From assembly GCA_946403295.1 (NCBI GenBank), contig CAMIZL010000014.1, forward strand, positions 1-56,113: a stretch of 56,113 bases of DNA. Direction: 5' to 3'. The notes under the pieces were generated by a model. The model searched no databases, was not told where the DNA came from, and worked only from the letters and a program-made list of their open reading frames with translations. Shown here one piece after another: positions 50,839-56,113 of the stretch (positions are counted from its first letter, which is position 1; each line of letters opens with the position of its first letter). Origin of the DNA: an uncultured Clostridia bacterium. Lineage in GTDB: Bacteria > Bacillota > Clostridia > Lachnospirales > Lachnospiraceae. The translations under genes were made by a program, and so were the position numbers.

Positions 50839-53293
50839 GCATATTATACGTAATATAGCTGAAAAAAAAGTGAGAACCACAATTATTATTTTGGCTATTA
50901 CAATCGTCTCAGCATTAATATTCGTGGGAATGTCTATCCGTGATACAGCGATTGATATGTATCAAAATATGTTTACAAAGGCAAGTGGATTAGCAGATAT
51001 TGTTGTCAGTAACAGGGTTAGCTTTTTCTACGACGAGGATGATGTCGAATTATCTGAGGTTACAATTGAGGATAAGTTGCCGGTGTTAAATTACTATGGC
51101 AAATATGAACTCCAATCCGGAAAAAAAATAAGAGTATTATTTTATGGAACCGATGTGGAAACCGCAGAGAGGATGAAATTGATTTCAGCTTCGAAGAAAA
51201 TTGATGGCTTGAATAAGTATGAAGTAATAGTTAGTGATGCTTTTGCTCAAAGCGAGAATCTCGCTTTGGGCGATAAGCTCAAAATAACAGTTGACGACAA
51301 AGAGTATGAGTTTAAAATTGCGAAGCTGGCATATTCGACCGGTATTTATACAGATGAAACTGAGAGTGTTGTAATGTCAATTTCATCGGAAACTGCTACG
51401 GATATGATAGGCCTGCCGGATGAAAATATAATAACCGCTATGTATATTGATTCAGGAGATATGGATGTTGAAGAGGCAATTGGGAAGATTTCTTACAAAA
51501 AAAGTAGCGAAAATTATTCGGCAGAAAAACTTTTAGATGAGAAGATAATAACAGAAAAGGTTTCATCAATTTCTCAGATTTTATTTATTGCGCTCTTATT
51601 GATTATTGTGCTTACCGGAGCAGTAATTATCTCTTTGTATAAGCATATACTGAATGATCGTATGCCTGTGATGGCCACATTTAGAAGTACCGGCGCGTCT
51701 ATTGGGAAAACAAATACAATTATTCTTTTGGAGATTATTCTATACGGAATGATTGGAGGAGTTCTGGGAATTATCGGTGGAACTGTAAGTTTTCCGTCTA
51801 TTTATGGGGTGGTGGTAAAGGATGTATTAGCAGAGAGACCTTCTATTAGTTTCGATGCAGAAAAATCTTTACTGACGTTTCTTTTATCTGTCTTATTTGC
51901 AATTGTAACAGCTACAATTGTTCTTATGGGACTTAAGAGAAAATCTGTAAAAGACGCGCTGTTCAATACCGTTGCAGTGAAATACAAATTAAGCAGGGTG
52001 AAAACAATTATTGGTGCAATCTTTTTGGTAATCACAGTAGTAGGCCATTTTGCATTCGGAAAGTCGGCATTAGCCGTTTTGTTACCGGTCACACTTTTAG
52101 TGGGATGCGTAATGATGATTCCGTTTCTTATAAATTTTGTGGTTACGAACATTCTTAAAATTGTTCCCAAGAAATGTGTTTTTGTAACAGTTGCATCGAA
52201 GAATATCAAAAATAGTAAGGTAATCATTCAAAATATTATCATTATGGTAATTGCTATTACTCTTGCGAATAGTGTTTTTTCCATATGTGAGTCAGTTGAT
52301 GGATATCTGAATGAAGCGACGAATATGCAGGCTGAGATTGTGGTCAAATTAAGTGGCACGACTGTGGGCGATGAAGTAGAAGATATCTTGAATTTAGATT
52401 TTGTGGAGGATGCGTATACGGTTTATGCTACTTCCGGAGAGATGGAAGTTGATGGCAAGATGGTAAGATGTACAGTATATGGACGTCAGGACAAGGACAA
52501 CTTCGAAAAGATATTTGGCGAGAGCATAGTATACAATAATCCGGAGAACAAAGATGTTAAAGATGGACATATTATTGTTGATGAAAGTCTTTTGGAAGGA
52601 AGCAATATAGAGGTTGGTGATAAACTTTATTTTGCTGTGGGAGACAACAAGAAGGAATATATTCTTCAGGGAACAATGGATTCCTACAAGTTTGCGTCAG
52701 ACAAAAGGACGGTAATCGTTAGCCTTGACGATTATAAAGAGGATTTTACGGATGTTCCGGTAGCAATGTATTTTAATGCATCAATAGAGGAAAATGATGC
52801 AAGAGACAAGGTGGAAGATTTAATCCTTGATTCTGATTCTACCGTTATGACGTTTACGGAATATCTTAATAATCAGAAGCAGCAGACAAGCTCAATTATG
52901 AATATAATTCAGTTTGTTGTATTGCTTGGAGTTGGAATCTGTATTAACGGAATTATCAATAATCTTGTAATTAGTTATCTCGCCAGAAAAAAAGAGTTTG
53001 CGGGATTATATGCGACGGCAATGAATAGAGGCAATATTAAGAGAATGATTATATACGAGATTTTGGTTCAGTTCCTGTTAGCGTTTACTTTATGGATGAT
53101 TTTCTCAATTCCATTAGTATATTTTATGAACGGAATTTTAGGGGTGCTTGGTGTTATGCTGGAAGTTCATTTTCCTTGGATATTTGCGTTAGAATTATCA
53201 GCAGCCTTAGCAATAATAAACATATTGAGTGGATTAGGTATTACAAGAATCATTGATAAGTTGAATATAATGAGGGAGTTACGTTATGAGTAA
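50822..53293 (+). CDS. FtsX/MacB-type ABC transporter permease
   Basis: An 823-residue membrane protein with two FtsX domains. The first helix is at about 18-38, then a large extracytoplasmic domain (40-240), three helices (250-375), a further helix group near 400-455, a second extracytoplasmic domain (about 485-690) and three final helices (700-815). This ten-helix layout is that of peptide or lantibiotic resistance exporters (BceB- or YtrF-like relatives). It starts at TTG 50822 with GGAGG six bases upstream. Codon use is AT-rich, unlike genes before 50.4 kb. It overlaps the ATPase gene by eight bases. Confidence 0.9.
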   Translation: MKIIFKHIIRNIAEKKVRTTIIILAITIVSALIFVGMSIRDTAIDMYQNMFTKASGLADIVVSNRVSFFYDEDDVELSEVTIEDKLPVLNYYGKYELQSGKKIRVLFYGTDVETAERMKLISASKKIDGLNKYEVIVSDAFAQSENLALGDKLKITVDDKEYEFKIAKLAYSTGIYTDETESVVMSISSETATDMIGLPDENIITAMYIDSGDMDVEEAIGKISYKKSSENYSAEKLLDEKIITEKVSSISQILFIALLLIIVLTGAVIISLYKHILNDRMPVMATFRSTGASIGKTNTIILLEIILYGMIGGVLGIIGGTVSFPSIYGVVVKDVLAERPSISFDAEKSLLTFLLSVLFAIVTATIVLMGLKRKSVKDALFNTVAVKYKLSRVKTIIGAIFLVITVVGHFAFGKSALAVLLPVTLLVGCVMMIPFLINFVVTNILKIVPKKCVFVTVASKNIKNSKVIIQNIIIMVIAITLANSVFSICESVDGYLNEATNMQAEIVVKLSGTTVGDEVEDILNLDFVEDAYTVYATSGEMEVDGKMVRCTVYGRQDKDNFEKIFGESIVYNNPENKDVKDGHIIVDESLLEGSNIEVGDKLYFAVGDNKKEYILQGTMDSYKFASDKRTVIVSLDDYKEDFTDVPVAMYFNASIEENDARDKVEDLILDSDSTVMTFTEYLNNQKQQTSSIMNIIQFVVLLGVGICINGIINNLVISYLARKKEFAGLYATAMNRGNIKRMIIYEILVQFLLAFTLWMIFSIPLVYFMNGILGVLGVMLEVHFPWIFALELSAALAIINILSGLGITRIIDKLNIMRELRYE

Positions 53294-54005
53294 AAAACGG
53301 ACTAATAAGAATAAGAAAACAAATGCAAATTCCCCGGTGATCGAGGCTGTAAATATCGAAAAGGATTTCGGAGATAATCATGTATTAAAGGGAATAAATC
53401 TTAGTGTTAACAAGAAAGATTTCATTACGATTATGGGACGTTCCGGAAGCGGAAAAAGTACGTTACTATATGTTATAAGTGGAATTGAAGAAGCCACTAA
53501 AGGTGAAGTGTTTGTTCAGGGAAAAGGAATCAGTGGATTAAATGACAGAGATTTAAGCATAATCAGAACTCAGAAAATCGGATTTGTATTTCAGTTTTAT
53601 AACCTAATGCAAAGTCTGACTGCGAAGGAGAATATTCTCCTTCCGGCACAGGTTCGAGGCGCGGAATATGAAGAACTGGAAGAACGATATGAGAAGATTA
53701 TAGATTTAGTTGATCTTAGAAGTCAACAGGATAAGATACCAAGCGAGATGTCGGGCGGACAACAGCAGCGAGTTGCAATTGCAAGAGCCCTAATTAATAA
53801 TCCGGAGATTTTGATGGCAGATGAGTTGACAGGAAATCTTGACAATGTTACATCAGAGAATGTGATGAATATTTTGAAGAATATTAACAAGGAATTAGGG
53901 GTGACAATTCTTCATGTATCACATGACAGAGAACTTGTTAAATATGGAAATCGAATCATAACCTTAAATGATGGGCAGATTATTGATGACACACGGATAC
54001 AATAA
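53286..54005 (+). CDS. MacB/LolD-type ABC ATPase
   Basis: A 239-residue ATPase for the preceding permease: Walker A GRSGSGKST, Q loop FVFQFYNLMQ, signature MSGGQQQRVA, Walker B ILMADELTGNLD, H loop HVSHD. ELTGNLD replaces the more usual EPTGNLD. A basic N-terminal extension (about 1-16, rich in Lys and Asn) precedes the domain. It overlaps the permease end by eight bases. Together they form an exporter or a mechanotransmission unit for antimicrobial peptides by family. Confidence 0.93.
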   Translation: MSKKRTNKNKKTNANSPVIEAVNIEKDFGDNHVLKGINLSVNKKDFITIMGRSGSGKSTLLYVISGIEEATKGEVFVQGKGISGLNDRDLSIIRTQKIGFVFQFYNLMQSLTAKENILLPAQVRGAEYEELEERYEKIIDLVDLRSQQDKIPSEMSGGQQQRVAIARALINNPEILMADELTGNLDNVTSENVMNILKNINKELGVTILHVSHDRELVKYGNRIITLNDGQIIDDTRIQ

Positions 54006-54121
54006 TCTCTCGGAATCCTGAGTGATTATATCCGGCACGGCAAAACATTAGATATATTATATGATTCATACTGAAAAAAAAGGAGGGTATGATCTGCTGA
54101 TAGGCATTTCATTTACAGAAT

Positions 54122-54790
54122 ATGAGTGTTGTAGAAGCTAAAAATATATGCAAAAATTACGGTGATGTTACAATTTTGAATAATATAAATATCCAATTTG
54201 AACAGGGAGAATTTGCATCTATAGTAGGTAAATCCGGAAGCGGAAAAAGTACATTGTTATATCTTATGAGTGGGTTAGAGCCTGCAACAAGTGGGGAAAT
54301 ATATATACAGGGTAGTAATATTTCAAAGCTTTCTGAAAGGAAGCTAAGTAGATTGAGGAGTGTTGAAATGGGCTTTGTATTCCAGTCCTACAACCTAGTG
54401 CAGAATCTGACTGTTAAAGATAATATTCTATGTCCCATTGCATTTGGCGGCAAGACATGTAGAAAAAACAAAGATAATATCGATGAACTCCTTGAGCAGA
54501 TAGGTTTGGCTGAGAAAAAGGATGCGTATCCCAGTCAGTTATCCGGTGGACAGCAGCAAAGAGTGTCCATTGCCAGAGCACTAATCAATAATCCCAAAAT
54601 TATTTTTGCAGATGAGCCAACAGGTAACTTGGATTCTGCTTCAAGCCATAGCATTATGGAACTGCTTAAGAAGATAAACGAGGAAAGGAATACTACCATA
54701 ATTCAGGTTACGCATGATCTCGAAATGGTAGATTACGGGAATCGCGTGATTAAGGTTTTAGATGGAAAAATAATAGATGACAGTATGTAA
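54122..54790 (+). CDS. Second MacB/LolD-type ABC ATPase
   Basis: A 222-residue ATPase close in sequence to the preceding one: GKSGSGKST, FVFQSYNLVQ, LSGGQQQRVS, IIFADEPTGNLD, QVTHD. No second permease is present, so it may be a duplicate partner for the same permease or the remains of another exporter. The start is odd: AGGAGGGT precedes an ATG at 54089 that is in frame but meets TGA and TAG after three codons. The usable ATG at 54122 has no clear ribosome site and may depend on reinitiation. Confidence 0.88.
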   Translation: MSVVEAKNICKNYGDVTILNNINIQFEQGEFASIVGKSGSGKSTLLYLMSGLEPATSGEIYIQGSNISKLSERKLSRLRSVEMGFVFQSYNLVQNLTVKDNILCPIAFGGKTCRKNKDNIDELLEQIGLAEKKDAYPSQLSGGQQQRVSIARALINNPKIIFADEPTGNLDSASSHSIMELLKKINEERNTTIIQVTHDLEMVDYGNRVIKVLDGKIIDDSM

Positions 54791-54836
54791 ATAAGTTGCA
54801 ACACTCTTTCAGTGCAAAAGCAGATAAAAAAGGTAA

Positions 54837-54989
54837 TTAGCTCCAGAGATCTTCCGTGTTCTTGGAAAACGCAAGCCACAGTTCGTAAAGCCGTATGATG
54901 AACAACTGAGAAGAATATCAGAAACTGATAGTAACCGTGTCGTAAGGATTCACAGCCTGGGTGCGATTAAAGCGGCAGGGGCTGAATAG
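54837..54989 (+). pseudogene. Remnant of an unidentified gene, C-terminal part
   Basis: An open frame without a start codon, ending at TAG 54987-54989. It reads like a real protein end (FRVLGKRKPQFVKPYDEQLR, then ETDSNRVVRIHSLGAIKAAG). A stop lies immediately upstream, so only about 50 codons survive. Its stop overlaps the ribosome site of the methyltransferase gene, as in an operon, so it was probably the gene before it. I do not recognise the family. Confidence 0.5.
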
Positions 54990-54999
54990 GAGAATTGAT

Positions 55000-55602
55000 A
55001 TGTTTTGGGATAAGATTTCACCATTATATGACTTGTTTGAAAACGTATATAACCACAAGGTATATGCCGGTACCGGGAAAAAAGTTGCAGAATTTATAGA
55101 TCCTGCAGATGAAGTGCTTGAGTGTGCATGTGGAACAGGAGCTATTACAGTCTGCATTGCAGAAAAGTGCAGGAGACTTATAGCAACGGATTATGCATCC
55201 GGAATGCTTAAACAGGCAAAGAGAAAATGCAGAAAGTTCAGAAATGTGAGTTTTAAGAGAGTAGATATCACAAGCATAAAATGCAGGAATGACCGGTTTG
55301 ATAAGGTGGTTGCCGGCAATGTGATACATCTTTTGCCGGAGCCAGGGAAAGCACTTGCAGAGCTTGAAAGGGTAGTAAAACCCGGTGGGAGGATCATTAT
55401 CCCTACATACATCAATATGTCAAAGAGATCCGCAGGCCTGGCAGTGAAGTTTATTGAGTTTCTGGGAGCAGATTTCAAAAAACAGTTTGATATGGATTCA
55501 TACAGAAAATTCTTCAATGAGATCGGCTATAGAGATGTGGAATACTATGTGGTAGACGGAAGGATGCCTTGTGCAATAGCGGTGATCAATAAGAAATTGT
55601 AA
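55000..55602 (+). CDS. Class I SAM-dependent methyltransferase
   Basis: A 200-residue methyltransferase of the UbiE/methyltransf_11 type. The SAM motif is LECACGTGAITVCIA (the second residue after the strand is Cys where Gly is common), then ATDYASGML, FDKVVAGNVIHLL and the post-motif VVKPGGRIIIPTY. The substrate is unknown. ATG 55000 has AGGAG seven bases upstream; longer readings begin inside the preceding remnant. Base composition matches the AT-rich segment. Nearby remnants suggest it sits in decaying acquired DNA. Confidence 0.88.
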   Translation: MFWDKISPLYDLFENVYNHKVYAGTGKKVAEFIDPADEVLECACGTGAITVCIAEKCRRLIATDYASGMLKQAKRKCRKFRNVSFKRVDITSIKCRNDRFDKVVAGNVIHLLPEPGKALAELERVVKPGGRIIIPTYINMSKRSAGLAVKFIEFLGADFKKQFDMDSYRKFFNEIGYRDVEYYVVDGRMPCAIAVINKKL

Positions 55603-55690
55603 ACGGAGCAACTTGAAAAGATTCGAAAGCTTGTTGAAAAGATTTAGGTTTTCTATAAACATGGCTTTTTAGATATTTGAGGACAGAAGA

Positions 55691-55843
55691 ATGGGTAATG
55701 AGGATATTGGAAGAAGGCGGAGTTACAACGGATTTCCGTTCTGTTTGGCTTTTGGTTTTCTGGGGAAGATTAACGATCGGCGGTATGATTTTAACCCCGA
55801 TGACGTCTCACCATATGATGCATCTTCCGACAGCGGTGGATAG
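55691..55843 (+). CDS. Possible 50-residue small ORF
   Basis: A frame with a mixed, plausible composition (RRRSYNGFPFCLAFGFLGKI then RRYDFNPDDVSPYDA), starting at ATG 55691 with GAGG about ten bases upstream. A 78-residue frame at 55677-55913 overlaps it in another phase. Neither has a known motif. The rest of 55603-55939 shows nothing convincing. Confidence 0.3.
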   Translation: MGNEDIGRRRSYNGFPFCLAFGFLGKINDRRYDFNPDDVSPYDASSDSGG

Positions 55844-55899
55844 AATTATAGAGTGTGTAAAAAATCTCTGTAAAAACGGAATAACACTATTCGAACGAG

Positions 55900-55936
55900 G
55901 TCTCCTAAGGTAAAATAAATCTTAAGGAGGCCTTTT
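55900..55936 (+). terminator. Imperfect hairpin before the IS256 start
   Basis: GGTCTCCTAAG and CTTAAGGAGGCC form an imperfect stem followed by TTTTA. It overlaps the transposase ribosome site and could limit transposase expression by occluding it, or stop incoming transcripts. Confidence 0.4.
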
Positions 55937-55939
55937 ATT

Positions 55940-55993
55940 ATGGCAAAAGAAAAGAAACCCGCACACAAAGTTCAGATGACAGACAGACGGTAA
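55940..55993 (+). mobile_element. Truncated start of an IS256-family transposase
   Basis: AAGGAGG then ATG 55940 begin MAKEKKPAHKVQMT, which I recognise as the usual N-terminus of IS256-family transposases in Clostridia. After 14 residues the sequence departs and meets a stop at 55991. Only the left end of the element survives, cut near 55985. Confidence 0.7.
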
Positions 55994-56113
55994 TCTGTCC
56001 TATTTTCCGGATCGTCCTGCTTTCTGCGTTTCTTTTGCGTAAGTATTTGATCTTGTCACGTGAACTACTCGGCAATTGAATTGCCAGAGCATCTGGTTTG
56101 CGGGGCTTACGCC
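55994..56113. other. Window end: possible truncated minus-strand frame
   Basis: On the minus strand a frame is open from the window edge to about 55938 (RKPDALAIQLPSSSRDKIKY in its first part). It could be the end of a gene cut by the IS junction near 55985, or chance. No family is recognised. Confidence 0.2.

Noticed and set aside
55677-55913. 78-residue hydrophobic frame
   Set aside because: No ribosome site, odd composition, and a better-looking short frame overlaps it; neither is firm.

Overview
The window looks like the chromosome of an anaerobic, fermentative Clostridia member (Bacillota), probably a gut or rumen Lachnospiraceae/Oscillospiraceae relative. The clues are rubrerythrin, YesM/YesN-type and AgrC/AgrA-type regulation, Gram-positive lipoproteins, a Gram-positive SOS box, TldD/TldE, strong AGGAGG ribosome binding sites, and an IS256 start typical of this group. 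No rRNA, tRNA or CRISPR array was seen. Base composition is moderate up to about 50.5 kb and then becomes clearly AT-rich.

Layout: (1) 1-8144, minus strand: a signalling operon with a degenerate receiver, a giant double-sensor hybrid kinase, a REC-HD-GYP regulator (c-di-GMP hydrolysis) and a second hybrid kinase cut by the window edge. (2) 8368-10439: an AgrA/AgrC-like pair, divergent from it. (3) 10.5-12 kb: rubrerythrin and a TetR regulator, each with its own promoter and terminator. (4) 12-19.4 kb: a YesM/YesN sensor pair followed by a solute-binding lipoprotein and two permeases, a typical oligosaccharide uptake locus. (5) 19.4-22.4 kb, minus strand: glucose-6-phosphate isomerase and an orphan metal-binding lipoprotein with a very His/Asp-rich loop. 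(6) 22.6-27.5 kb: a four-gene operon (DUF2156 acyltransferase, EamA transporter, membrane protein with an RsbW-like domain, SpoIIE-type phosphatase) that looks like a membrane partner-switching unit. (7) 27.5-33.7 kb: DJ-1/PfpI protein, an SOS-controlled Y-family polymerase with a YolD-like partner, TldD/TldE, and uracil-DNA glycosylase. (8) 33.9-41.3 kb: a chorismate synthase paralogue lacking its catalytic histidines, coupled to a repeat-rich membrane protein of unknown family, then an ABC-F protein, a glycosyltransferase and alanine racemase. (9) 41.8-46 kb: rlmH, a HAD phosphatase, an S66 LD-carboxypeptidase and a secreted MORN-repeat protein. (10) 46.1-50.4 kb: a chemoreceptor-like protein fused to a sugar-binding domain, plus a second AgrA/AgrC-like pair whose kinase is broken by a one-base frameshift. 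(11) 50.5-56.1 kb: an AT-rich, probably acquired segment with an FtsX/MacB-type exporter, a second ABC ATPase, a methyltransferase and gene/IS remnants.

Two themes run through the window. The first is signalling proteins that keep their fold but have lost key residues: a receiver without its Asp, a DHp domain without its His, and an ATPase-like domain without its motifs. The second is short tandem repeats, both in frame inside genes and immediately after stop codons (28.1, 32.9, 40.0 and 41.3 kb). The 32.9 kb array keeps a small stem-loop in every unit. The strongest candidates for something undescribed are the chorismate synthase-like pseudoenzyme with its repeat-protein partner, the chemoreceptor with a predicted cytosolic sugar-binding domain, and the DUF2156-EamA-RsbW-like-SpoIIE operon. 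All domain calls come from reading the sequence; no database search was run.
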